Of a stretch of 13,904 bases of DNA, positions 4,107-13,886 are shown one piece after another. Source of the stretch: JBOFFC01 sp051648405 (GTDB lineage: Bacteria; Planctomycetota; Planctomycetia; Pirellulales; Lacipirellulaceae); assembly GCA_051648405.1 (NCBI GenBank), contig JBOFFC010000161.1, positions 1 to 13,904 of the forward strand, given 5' to 3'. The stretch's first letter is position 1; every line of letters starts with the position of its first letter. Position numbers and translations under genes: made by a program. The notes beneath the pieces were generated by a model. It was not told where the DNA came from, searched no databases, and worked only from the letters and a program-made list of their open reading frames with translations.

Positions 4107-5639
4107 ATGCCGGCTCGCATTGCACCGCTTGTCCCGATCGCCAAGGTCGCCGCAGCGCTCGCCATCGCGCTCGTCGCCCCTTCGGCCGTCGCCGACGGCC
4201 CCCCCGCCGTTGCCCGCGAGTTCCGCGGCGCCTGGGTCGCGACCGTCGCGAACATCGACTGGCCCACCAAGCCGGGGCTCGCCGTGGCCGAGCAGAAGGC
4301 CGAGCTCGTCGCGCTGCTCGACAAGGCCCGCGAGCTCAGGCTCAACGCGGTGGTGTTCCAAGTCCGCCCGGCGTGCGACGCGATGTACGCCTCGGACCTC
4401 GAGCCGTGGAGCGAGTTCCTCACGGGCAAGGAAGGTCAGGCGCCCGCGGACGACTTCGACCCGCTGACCTTTGCCTGCGACGAGGCCCACGCCCGCGGGA
4501 TCGAGCTGCACGCCTGGCTGAACCCGTACCGCGCATCGCACCCGCAAGGGACCGGCAAGCGAGCCGCCACGCACGTCGCCAGCAAGCGCCCCGACCTGGT
4601 GCGTAAGTACGGCGTCTACGACTGGCTCGACCCGGGGGAGCCCGACGCGGCGCAGCACTCGCTCGACGTGCTGCTGGACATCGTCCGGCGCTACGACGTC
4701 GATGCGGTCCACTTCGACGACTACTTCTACCCCTACCCGATCACTGCGCTGGGGGAGGACGGCGTCGATCGCCCGGTCCCCTTCCCCGACGACCCGAGCT
4801 GGAAGAAGTACTGCGACGCGACCCCCGAGCCCGACCGGCTGTCGCGTGACGACTGGCGCCGCGACAACGTCAACCGCTTCCTCAAACGGGTGAGCGAAGA
4901 AACGCACAAGCTGAAGCCGCACGTGCGCTTCGGCGTCAGCCCGTTCGGCATCTATCGGCCGGGGACGCCCCCCTCGATCAAGGGCTTCGACCCTTACGAG
5001 TCACTGTACGCGGACTCGAAGCTGTGGCTCGCCGAGGGGTGGGTCGATTACTTCTCGCCGCAGCTCTACTGGCCGATCGATCAGACGGCGCAGAGCTACA
5101 CGACGCTGCTCGACTGGTGGGGGACGCAGAACCCTAAAGGTCGCAACCTGTGGCCGGGGCTGTTCACGTCGAAGGTCGGTGACGAGGCCCCCGCCTGGAA
5201 GGCCGACGAGATCGTCAACCAGGTGCTCGAAGCGCGCAAGCGCGGCGGCGCCTCGGGGCACATCCACTTCAGCATGAAGGCGGTAGCGGGCGACTACGGC
5301 GGCGTGGCGAAGGCGCTGACGAAGGCGTACGCCGAACCGGCCCTCGTGCCGGCGAGCCCCTGGCTGGCCGGCGAGGCGCCCTCCCCCGCCGCGCCGCGCG
5401 TCACCCCCGGCGAAGAGCCTCGGTCGTTCTCGCTGGAAGCCGCGTCGGGCGAAACCCCCGCGCTGTGGGTCGTTCAAAAGCACTGCGGCGACGCGTGGGT
5501 GACGACGATCGTCGAGGGCCGCCTCAACGGCGTTAACGTCCGACCCGACGCCGCCGGCAAGCCCGCCGACCGCCTCGCCGTCATCGCAATCGACCGCTTC
5601 GGTCGCCAGAGCGCGCCGACGGTGGTCGAAGTCAAGTGA
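4107..5639 (+). CDS. Secreted GHL10/DUF187 glycoside hydrolase, DigH/YngK type
   Basis: This family includes E. coli DigH, which cuts peptidoglycan glycan strands lacking stem peptides, and B. subtilis YngK. The 510-residue product opens with a signal peptide (about 1-29, basic start, alanine/leucine/valine core, cleavage near AVA-DG), so it should act outside the inner membrane. The catalytic barrel runs from about 37 to 410: EFRGAWVATVANIDWP (38-53), NAVVFQVRPACDAMYAS (80-96), HAWLNPYR (135-142), DAVHFDDYFYPYP (199-211), FGVSPFGIY (275-283) and WVDYFSPQLYW (312-322). A small C-terminal domain (about 430-510) ends in IDRFGRQSAP. The first ATG in frame places the signal peptide correctly. Upstream bases are pyrimidine-rich with no strong Shine-Dalgarno. 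It heads an operon with the permease 57 bases downstream and nagZ. The substrate is inferred from the family and this context. Confidence 0.9.
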   Translation: MPARIAPLVPIAKVAAALAIALVAPSAVADGPPAVAREFRGAWVATVANIDWPTKPGLAVAEQKAELVALLDKARELRLNAVVFQVRPACDAMYASDLEPWSEFLTGKEGQAPADDFDPLTFACDEAHARGIELHAWLNPYRASHPQGTGKRAATHVASKRPDLVRKYGVYDWLDPGEPDAAQHSLDVLLDIVRRYDVDAVHFDDYFYPYPITALGEDGVDRPVPFPDDPSWKKYCDATPEPDRLSRDDWRRDNVNRFLKRVSEETHKLKPHVRFGVSPFGIYRPGTPPSIKGFDPYESLYADSKLWLAEGWVDYFSPQLYWPIDQTAQSYTTLLDWWGTQNPKGRNLWPGLFTSKVGDEAPAWKADEIVNQVLEARKRGGASGHIHFSMKAVAGDYGGVAKALTKAYAEPALVPASPWLAGEAPSPAAPRVTPGEEPRSFSLEAASGETPALWVVQKHCGDAWVTTIVEGRLNGVNVRPDAAGKPADRLAVIAIDRFGRQSAPTVVEVK

Positions 5640-5659
5640 ACGGCGTTCGTCGTCAGCCT

Positions 5660-5696
5660 TTCCCCTCCTCCGTGTCCTCTGCGCCCTCCGCGGTGA
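5660..5696 (+). repeat. CTCCGTG/CCTCTGCG short-phrase repeat as permease leader
   Basis: Between the hydrolase stop and the permease ATG lies a pyrimidine-rich run of degenerate units (CCCTCCTCCGTG, TCCTCTGCGCC, CTCCGCGGTGA) ending directly against the start codon. There is no Shine-Dalgarno. An inverted relative occurs after acnA at 13808-13839, sharing the CTCCGT...CCTC...GGTGAA pattern. Confidence 0.55.
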
Positions 5697-7067
5697 ATGG
5701 CTGATCCCAACCCCGATGAAACGCCACGGCCGTCCACCGGCACGCGGCACGCCGCGTGGGCGTGGATCCCGACGCTCTACTTCACATCGGGCTTGCCGTA
5801 CGTGTCGGTCGCGACGCTGTCGGCGGTGATGTACAAGAACCTGGGGGTCTCGAACGAGGTCCTCAGCCGGGTCACGAGCGACCTGACGCTGCCGTGGGTG
5901 CTGAAGCCCCTGTGGAGCCCGCTGGTCGAGCTGCTCGCCTCGCAGCGGCGCTGGATCGTGGCGACGCAGTCCGCGATGGCGGTCGCGATGTTCGCCGCGG
6001 CGTGGTTCATCCCGACCGACGCGTTCCTCGTCAGCACGCTCGTTTGCTTCTGGTTGATCGCGATCGGCTCGGCGACGCACGACATCGCCGCCGATGGGTT
6101 CTACATGGCGGGCATGCCCGACCGCCGCGACCAGGCGTGGTTTGTCGGCATCCGCAGCTCGTTCTACCGGCTGTCGATGGTCATCGGGTCGGGGGCGCTC
6201 GTCGCGCTCGCCGGGAGCCTCGCCCACAACGGGCGGTCGCAAGCCGACGCGTGGTCGATCGTCTTCACCGCGGTCGCCGCGTTCCTCGCCGCGATCGCGC
6301 TCTACCACGCCCTCTTCTTGCCACGTCCCGCGCGATCGACGCCGCAGGCGAAGTCGGCCGGCGAGGTGCTGGTCAAGTTCGGCGAGACGTTCGTCACGTT
6401 CTTCCAGAAGCCGGGGATCGCCCTCTCCTTGGCCTACCTGCTGCTGTACCGCATCGGCGAGGCGCCGCTGGTGAAGCTCAAGGCGCCCTTCCTCCTCGAC
6501 GAGCGGTCGGTCGGGGGCCTGGGGCTTAGTAACGAGCAAGTCGGCCTGCTCGACGGGACGATCGGCGTCGTGCTGCTCACCGTCGGCGGTATCCTGGGGG
6601 GGATCGTCGTCTCGCGTGACGGGTTGCGGCGCTGGCTCGTGCCGATGGCCCTCTGCATCAACCTGCCGCACCTGCTGTACGTGTGGCTCGCGTACGCTCG
6701 GCCCGACGCCACCCCGGCCATCGAAGGAACGGCCCGGCTGCTGAACCTGCTCACCATCGGCGCGGTCGTTGGCTTCGAGCAGTTCATGTACGGCTTTGGC
6801 TTCGCCGGCTACATGCTGTACATGCTGCGGCTCGCGCGGGGCGAGCACCAGACGGCCCACTACGCCCTCTGCACCGGCTTCATGGCGCTGGGGATGATGA
6901 TCCCCGGCCGCTACGCCGGGAGGATTCAGGAGTCCCTCGGCTACGAGCACTTCTTCCTGATGGTCTTCGCCCTGGCGATCCCCAGCGTCCTCGTCACGCT
7001 GCTCGCCCCGATGCACAACGAAGGGCCATCCAGCGAAACGGACGATCGGACGGAGTCGAGCAAATGA
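5697..7067 (+). CDS. AmpG-like MFS permease, probable muropeptide importer
   Basis: A 456-residue polytopic membrane protein of the major facilitator superfamily. The N-terminal pattern YFTSGLPYVSVATLSAVMYKNLG, then TLPWVLKPLWSPLVE and later ATHDIAADGFYMAGM, follows the AmpG/PAT-type layout (SGLP..., LK.LWSPL.D, QDIA.DG). About 12 hydrophobic segments span residues 22-440, with a central cytoplasmic loop near 205-225 (PRPARSTPQAKSAGE) and a polar C-terminal tail. AmpG in Gram-negatives imports GlcNAc-anhydroMurNAc muropeptides. The placement between a DigH-type hydrolase and NagZ supports that substrate, which stays an inference. The start is the first ATG in frame and directly abuts a repeat. 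The stop codon overlaps the nagZ start (ATGA), suggesting translational coupling. Confidence 0.82.
   Translation: MADPNPDETPRPSTGTRHAAWAWIPTLYFTSGLPYVSVATLSAVMYKNLGVSNEVLSRVTSDLTLPWVLKPLWSPLVELLASQRRWIVATQSAMAVAMFAAAWFIPTDAFLVSTLVCFWLIAIGSATHDIAADGFYMAGMPDRRDQAWFVGIRSSFYRLSMVIGSGALVALAGSLAHNGRSQADAWSIVFTAVAAFLAAIALYHALFLPRPARSTPQAKSAGEVLVKFGETFVTFFQKPGIALSLAYLLLYRIGEAPLVKLKAPFLLDERSVGGLGLSNEQVGLLDGTIGVVLLTVGGILGGIVVSRDGLRRWLVPMALCINLPHLLYVWLAYARPDATPAIEGTARLLNLLTIGAVVGFEQFMYGFGFAGYMLYMLRLARGEHQTAHYALCTGFMALGMMIPGRYAGRIQESLGYEHFFLMVFALAIPSVLVTLLAPMHNEGPSSETDDRTESSK
7052..7055 (+). promoter_or_regulatory. Ribosome binding site GGAG for nagZ
   Basis: GGAG lies eight bases before the ATG at 7064, inside the end of the permease gene. 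It decides the nagZ start: the same frame is open upstream to 6683, but that part is a shadow of the permease gene. Confidence 0.6.
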
Positions 7068-8626
7068 GCGCTTCCACGACCGGCGTTTCGCTCACCCTCC
7101 CCACGTCGCTGCGCGAGCGCCTCGCGCAGCTCTTGATGGTCCGCATCGGGTCAAACCTCCCCCCGATCTTGCGCGTCCACGAGGACGAGGACCGCGTCGC
7201 CAAGCTGCTGGAAGACTGCCCCGTCGGCGGCTTGCTGCTCTTCAACGGCAGTTGGCCCGAGACCCGCGACACGCTCGCGCGGTTGCAAGCGCGCGTGCGA
7301 ACGCCGCTGCTCGTGGCGAGCGACGTCGAGCGCGGCGCAGGCCAGCAGGTCGCCGGCCTAACGCTGTTCCCCCACCAGCGGGCGTTTGTTGACCTCCCCG
7401 ACGCCGCCGCGGCCGTCGCCGAATTCTGCCGCACGACCGCCCGCGAAGCGCACGCCAGCGGCATCCACGCGACGTTCGGCCCCGTGGCCGACGTCAGCAC
7501 CGACCCGCGCAACCCAATCATCGCCACCCGCGCCTTCGGGGACGACCCGACGCGCGCCGCCGAGCTCGTGACGGCCTACGTCCGCGCGTGCGAAGGGGCG
7601 GGCCTCGCGAGCTGCGCCAAGCACTTCCCCGGCCACGGCGACACGCACCAGGACTCGCACGACTCGACCCCCAAGGTGGGGGTCTCGGCCGACGTGCTCC
7701 GCGCCCGCGAGCTCGTGCCGTTCCGCGCCGCGATCGGGGCCGGCGTGTCGATGCTGATGACGGCCCACGTCGAGTACCCGGCCCTCGACCCCTCGGGGAG
7801 GCCGGCGACCCTCTCGCGGCCGATCCTCACCGACCTGCTGCGCGGCGAGCTGGGTTTCAGCGGCGTGGTCTGCAGCGACAGCCTGCTGATGGCCGGCGTG
7901 CGCCAGCGGTTCGCCTCCGAAGGGGAGATGGCCCTCGCGGCCTTGAGCGCCGGCGTGGACCTGCTGCTCGACCTGGCCGACCCCGTGGGGGTGCTCGACG
8001 CGCTCGAAGCGGCCGTGGGGGACGGTCGGCTGTCCCTGGTCCGCATCGAGGAGGCTTTCGGTCGCGTGTGGCGGCTCAAGGAGCGAGCGCTGGGCGTCCC
8101 GAAGCCCGCCGATCCCACGCCGGAGTCGCTCGCCAAGGGGGGGCGGCTCGCTGAGCGGATCGCCGGCGCCGCGACGCGGGTTGTTTCGCAGCAGGACCCG
8201 AGCGTGTTGCCACTCCACCGAGGCAAGTCGCTCACCTGCGTGGTGCTCAAGCCGCACCATCGCCCTACCGACCCCCCCGAGCAGCCGCTGGCGGCCGCGC
8301 TCCGCGAGCGGTTCGCGGCGGTGCGCTACTTCGAGAGCGGCCCGGAGATCGACCCGCGGCTTGAGGGGGACGTCCTCGCCGGTGTCCCCGCGGGCTCGCC
8401 GCTCGTGGTGGCGATGATCGTCAAGCCGGCGGCTTGGCACGCCTTCGGGCTGAACCAGGCCCAAGACGCCCTGATCCGCCGCCTGATGGCCGAGCGGCCG
8501 GTGGTGCTGGCCTGCCTGGGGGTCGAGCGGGCCCTCGACGACTACCCCCAGGCCGCCGCCCGCCTAGTGACCCACAGCGACGTCCCGGCGAGCCAGGCAG
8601 CCCTGGCGGGGCGGCTTGGCGGGTGA
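7064..8626 (+). CDS. nagZ: GH3 beta-N-acetylglucosaminidase (NagZ type, two domains)
   Basis: NagZ removes GlcNAc from muropeptides in the cytoplasm during cell-wall recycling. The 520-residue product has no signal peptide. The GH3 barrel covers about 10-345 with SDVERGAGQQ (86-95), GPVADVSTDPRNPIIATRAFGDD (139-161), KHFPGHGD (186-193), the NagZ-specific flexible-loop dyad D197-S-H199, LMTAHVEYPA (231-240) and the nucleophile D272 in VVCSDSLLM. A second domain follows (about 370-520), as in longer Gram-positive NagZ proteins; E. coli NagZ, about 340 residues, lacks it. The gene overlaps the permease stop by four bases and closes the operon. Its last 78 codons before the Gly-Gly end (8384-8617) are repeated downstream at 9518-9751. 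Cytoplasmic NagZ behind an AmpG-like importer fits peptidoglycan salvage; activity on another beta-GlcNAc substrate cannot be excluded. Confidence 0.92.
   Translation: MSASTTGVSLTLPTSLRERLAQLLMVRIGSNLPPILRVHEDEDRVAKLLEDCPVGGLLLFNGSWPETRDTLARLQARVRTPLLVASDVERGAGQQVAGLTLFPHQRAFVDLPDAAAAVAEFCRTTAREAHASGIHATFGPVADVSTDPRNPIIATRAFGDDPTRAAELVTAYVRACEGAGLASCAKHFPGHGDTHQDSHDSTPKVGVSADVLRARELVPFRAAIGAGVSMLMTAHVEYPALDPSGRPATLSRPILTDLLRGELGFSGVVCSDSLLMAGVRQRFASEGEMALAALSAGVDLLLDLADPVGVLDALEAAVGDGRLSLVRIEEAFGRVWRLKERALGVPKPADPTPESLAKGGRLAERIAGAATRVVSQQDPSVLPLHRGKSLTCVVLKPHHRPTDPPEQPLAAALRERFAAVRYFESGPEIDPRLEGDVLAGVPAGSPLVVAMIVKPAAWHAFGLNQAQDALIRRLMAERPVVLACLGVERALDDYPQAAARLVTHSDVPASQAALAGRLGG
8384..8617 (+). 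repeat. Direct repeat copy 1: nagZ 3' end
   Basis: These 78 in-frame codons align without gaps to 9518-9751. By hand count there are 23 nucleotide differences in 234 (about 90% identity) and 8 amino-acid differences in 78. The longest exact match is 58 bases (8391-8448 against 9525-9582). Confidence 0.95.
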
Positions 8627-8682
8627 CGCGCTACCGGTTTGACGGCGTTGTCACCACCTCGCCTCGAATCAGGACACGTCGC

Positions 8683-9432
8683 TCAACGTCGTCGCCGCCT
8701 GCCCCCCAGCCCGGCTGCTACGAGCGCCATGCCAGCGCCCGTCGGCTCGGGGATCTCGCCCCAGCTCGTCAAGTGGAGGTAACGAACCGTGTTCGGGTTG
8801 TTGATTCGGAAGAAACTCACTCCGTTGCCGATCGCATCGAATCCCCCGGTGTACGCATCGCGCGACGGAAAGGGATCAGGCAGCGCCACGCTTGGCTGGT
8901 ATGTGGGGTCCAGAAAGAGGTTGATGGAGTAGTCGAAAATCGAGAGCGTTTCGGGGAACACCGAAGGCGGACCGTAGAGGTTGAACCCGAGTTCGGTCCC
9001 CCCGGGGGTCGGGATGACGCCGGAAGGACCCGACACCGTCATCCCCGCGAACCCCACGCTGAGGATGTCGGCACGCTGCACTCCGCTACCGAGGTCGTTC
9101 GCCACCTCGGCGCCCGACCGTCCGCCCGACACGTGCAGTCCGTCGCTGAACCTCAGAATCAGGTCGCTCGCCGCGTCGTCGAAGCGTGAAATCACCGTCA
9201 TCGGACCGTCGAACGGGAAGGACACGGAGTTCTCGGCCGGCGCGGCGGCGAGGTCGAGCCTAAACTCGCCCGTAAACGTGATGCCCGTAGGTCGAAACGC
9301 CTCCGGCTGAGAGGAGACGATTCCCGAGAACGCGACGGAGATCGTACGAGCCTCGCAGGTGGCCGCAAGGCAGTTTGCGACGAACGCGACGACGGTGAGG
9401 AGAGATGATGCAAGACGGGAGGTCAGGGTCAT
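8683..9432 (-). CDS. PEP-CTERM sorting-signal secreted protein
   Basis: The 249-residue exported protein has a signal peptide MTLTSRLASSLLTVVAFVAN with cleavage near residue 28 (CEA-RT). The body is beta-rich with many G, S, F and P residues. The C-terminal PEP-CTERM signal comprises EIPEP (226-230), a short hydrophobic stretch AGMALVAAGLGG (about 233-244) and RRRRR. In this family the tail is recognised by an exosortase, anchoring or releasing the protein at the surface; no exosortase is visible here. The body matches no domain I can name. The frame is open up to 9510, but the ATG at 9430-9432 is chosen because the signal peptide begins there. No Shine-Dalgarno is seen. It lies opposite to and between the two copies of the nagZ 3' end, with its stop 56 bases from the nagZ stop. 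Confidence 0.85.
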   Translation of the reverse strand: MTLTSRLASSLLTVVAFVANCLAATCEARTISVAFSGIVSSQPEAFRPTGITFTGEFRLDLAAAPAENSVSFPFDGPMTVISRFDDAASDLILRFSDGLHVSGGRSGAEVANDLGSGVQRADILSVGFAGMTVSGPSGVIPTPGGTELGFNLYGPPSVFPETLSIFDYSINLFLDPTYQPSVALPDPFPSRDAYTGGFDAIGNGVSFFRINNPNTVRYLHLTSWGEIPEPTGAGMALVAAGLGGRRRRR

Positions 9433-9517
9433 TAGACAAACGAACGGTTGCGAGGATCGATGCAAGGCCACCTGTTGCGGCAGTCTAAGCACGCCGCCGT
9501 GGCTGATCAATCAACTG

Positions 9518-9766
9518 GTTCCGCCGGGCTCGCCGCTCGTGGTGGCGATGATCGTCAAGCCGGCGGCTTGGCACGCCTTCGGCCTGAACGAGGCCCAGGA
9601 CGCCCTGATCCGCCGCCTGATGGCCGAGCGACCGGTGGTCGTCGCCTGCCTGGGGGTCGAAGAGGCCCTGGCCCCCTACGCCGAGGCCGCCGCCCGCCTG
9701 GTGACGCACAGCGACGTCCCGGCGAGCCAGGCGGCCCTGGCGGGGCGGCTGGTGGCCCCGGTTTAG
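9518..9766 (+). pseudogene. Orphan fragment of a nagZ C-terminal domain
   Basis: Codons for VPPGSPLVVAMIVKPAAW onward encode the last 78 aligned residues of NagZ, then diverge to end VAPV and a TAG stop (9764-9766), where the intact copy ends GG. There is no frameshift or internal stop. At least 12 of the 20 changed codons are synonymous, so the copy seems to have diverged while under coding constraint rather than as free junk. The left edge falls abruptly at about 9518, upstream of which lies only the leader of the minus-strand PEP-CTERM gene. No GH3 catalytic residues are present and no start codon precedes it in sensible context, so it should not yield an active enzyme. Confidence 0.85.
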
Positions 9767-9830
9767 CCCCGCCGAAGCGTGGACGGTGGGAGCGATCTGG
9801 GCGAATTTGCCGGTCGGGGGTTTTCGATGG

Positions 9831-9860
9831 TTGACTTCGGCAGGCCGATGCGGGTAGCCT
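9831..9860 (+). promoter_or_regulatory. Possible sigma-70-type promoter for the second PEP-CTERM gene
   Basis: TTGACT (9831-9836) followed after 18 bases by TAGCCT (9855-9860) resembles a -35/-10 pair, with a good -35 and a weak -10. It would leave a leader of about 100 bases that includes a 7-bp hairpin (9905-9911 with 9916-9922). This is read by eye only. Confidence 0.22.
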
Positions 9861-9953
9861 ACGCACACCTGGAAGCCCGCAGGTTGGCGGCGGGAGTCCA
9901 AGAAGGGGCCGAGCCCGGCCCCAATCGGATTCGCGTTTCATCCGCACTCGTAC

Positions 9954-9959
9954 AAAGGA
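9954..9959 (+). promoter_or_regulatory. Shine-Dalgarno AAAGGA for the second PEP-CTERM gene
   Basis: AAAGGA ends eight bases before the ATG at 9968. It is one of the few clear ribosome-binding sites in the window and decides the start, since the frame is open back to 9779. Confidence 0.65.
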
Positions 9960-9967
9960 TTCCCGCC

Positions 9968-10768
9968 ATGCTGATTCGTTCGTTTGGAGTCGCTGCGGCT
10001 CTCGCAGTTTCGTTGCCGGCCCTCGCGGCCATGGAGTTCGACCAAAACGTCGTTCCAGGAGTGATCTTCGGGAGCGGCAACGCTAACGGCTCATGGACGG
10101 TTGATCGCAACACGGACGAGGGTCTTGAACTTGGCCTGCGGGCAAAGGTGCGGTTTCCTGTTCCGCTGAACGTGTTCAATAGCAACGGCGCCGGGGTATA
10201 CACGTTCCAGGCAGAGGCTGCAACGAGCGGCGCGCCGTGGATCACGGCGCAAACACCGATTTGGAACTTTGAGTTCTCGATCAACTCGAACACAAACGGT
10301 AGCGGCGGGTTTCTCGACTCTTACGTTTATCTGATGAGCCTCGATTTTGATCCAGCGGTTGGGGTGGAATCGGGCCCCGAGTTTCAAGTGCTAAGCCCGA
10401 TTACCCACCCGCCTGATGGTTTCACCATCGATCATTCCTTTGGGGACAATACGACGACCGAACTCACCGACACCAAAGGTACGCTGATCAACTTTGCGGC
10501 CCTGGTCGCATCGACGAACGTCGCGCAGAACTCGCAAAACTACGAGTTCTGGAACAACGCTTTGGCGTTTAATCCGACGGCGGGGGGCGAGTACAAGATT
10601 TCACTGACCGCGTACAACCTCGCTGACTCCGGATTCACCGCCCCGTTGGCGTCGACCTCGATCTTCATCAACGCCGTCCCCGAGCCGTCGGCTTTCCTGT
10701 TCGGTTCGATGGTCGCGGGCGTTGCCGCGTTTGGCGCCAAGCGGTCGCGTGACGAAGAGGTTGCCTGA
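9968..10768 (+). CDS. PEP-CTERM sorting-signal secreted protein
   Basis: The 266-residue exported protein has signal peptide MLIRSFGVAAALAVSLPALA with cleavage around ALA-AM (20-22). The body (about 22-235) is rich in N, T, S, F and G and looks beta-stranded, with no catalytic motif I can recognise and no cysteine after the signal. The C-terminus is a canonical PEP-CTERM tail: VPEP (237-240), a hydrophobic helix SAFLFGSMVAGVAAFGA (241-257), then KRSRDEEVA. It is likely sorted by an exosortase encoded elsewhere. Base composition is lower in GC than the neighbours: by hand count 10261-10320 is 50% GC, against 67% for 12301-12360 in acnA. It follows the nagZ fragment on the same strand and ends before a strong terminator. 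The sequence is not related in any obvious way to the first PEP-CTERM protein beyond the tail. Confidence 0.88.
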   Translation: MLIRSFGVAAALAVSLPALAAMEFDQNVVPGVIFGSGNANGSWTVDRNTDEGLELGLRAKVRFPVPLNVFNSNGAGVYTFQAEAATSGAPWITAQTPIWNFEFSINSNTNGSGGFLDSYVYLMSLDFDPAVGVESGPEFQVLSPITHPPDGFTIDHSFGDNTTTELTDTKGTLINFAALVASTNVAQNSQNYEFWNNALAFNPTAGGEYKISLTAYNLADSGFTAPLASTSIFINAVPEPSAFLFGSMVAGVAAFGAKRSRDEEVA

Positions 10769-10785
10769 CAAGCGTCAGTCGGAGG

Positions 10786-10807
10786 GGGGCCCCGCTGAGG
10801 GGGCCCC
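10786..10807 (+). other. GGGGCCCC hairpin after the second PEP-CTERM gene
   Basis: GGGGCCCC at 10786-10793 and again at 10800-10807 are each palindromic and can pair with each other over the loop GCTGAG. The direct-repeat nature (GGGGCCCCGCTGAG, then GGGGCCCCGCT) suggests slippage. It precedes the proper terminator. Confidence 0.45.
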
Positions 10808-10845
10808 GCTCGGGCACCGCTTGGGTGGTTTGAGATTCCTACCAG

Positions 10846-10882
10846 AGCCGCCCCCCGCTGCACCGCGGGGGGCGGCTTTTTT
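10846..10882 (+). terminator. Rho-independent terminator
   Basis: The arm 10846-10858 (core GCCGCCCCCCGC) pairs perfectly over 13 bp with 10865-10877 around the loop TGCACC, and is followed by TTTTTT. It lies 78 bases after the PEP-CTERM stop and insulates acnA from upstream transcription. Confidence 0.93.
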
Positions 10883-11046
10883 CGTGCGCGGTGGCGGTCC
10901 GCCTCGGCTCCCTTGGCGGGGCCCGATCGTCTACGATCCCGAGGCTCGGGGCACGCGTCGTCGCTCGTGGCGGCCACTCCCGTCGCTGACGCTCAGGGCT
11001 CCCGGGCCCACGCTTCGGCTAAGCCTGCCCCCAGCTCTGCCTTTAT

Positions 11047-11074
11047 CCTTCCGCATTCCGCCTTCCGCATTCCG
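11047..11074 (+). repeat. Tandem 14-bp repeat against the acnA start codon
   Basis: CCTTCCGCATTCCG occurs twice head to tail (11047-11060 and 11061-11074), then CA and the acnA ATG. The leader is pyrimidine-rich with no Shine-Dalgarno. From the terminator (10882) to here there is no gene; 10972-11033 is GC-rich text I cannot assign, where a promoter for acnA would be expected. Confidence 0.75.
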
Positions 11075-11076
11075 CA

Positions 11077-13797
<2,721 letters not shown>

Positions 13798-13807
13798 GGG
13801 GGAAAGG

Positions 13808-13839
13808 GTTCACCACACAGAGCACGGAGGACGGAGAGG
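13808..13839 (-). repeat. CACGGAGGAC short-phrase repeat after acnA
   Basis: The stretch TTCACCACACAG-AGCACGGAGG-ACGGAGAGG is, in reverse complement, a relative of the permease leader at 5660-5696: both carry CTCCGT, CCTC and CTCTG-like phrases leading to GGTGAA. Here no gene starts at its end, so the family is not tied only to start codons. Confidence 0.5.
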
Positions 13840-13863
13840 AACGTGAGCAAGTAGTTCGGGTGC

Positions 13864-13886
13864 CACTGCTGGCTTGTCCAGCAGTG
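13864..13886. repeat. Perfect 9-bp intergenic hairpin near the window end
   Basis: CACTGCTGG (13864-13872) pairs with CCAGCAGTG (13878-13886) over CTTGT. No U-tract follows, so it resembles a REP-type hairpin more than a terminator. It may end the acnA transcript by blocking 3' exonucleases, which is inference. Confidence 0.6.

Noticed and set aside
3583..4467. 294-codon plus-strand frame overlapping the hydrolase start
   Set aside because: Low-complexity R/S/P translation, and it overlaps the true signal-peptide gene in another frame.
3576..4922. 448-codon minus-strand frame opposite the GHL10 gene
   Set aside because: It is the antisense shadow of a well-supported gene; the translation is typical of GC-rich antisense frames.
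5001..7016. 671-codon minus-strand frame across the hydrolase and permease
   Set aside because: Rich in R, D, E, H and Q, antisense to two recognised genes, with no domain.
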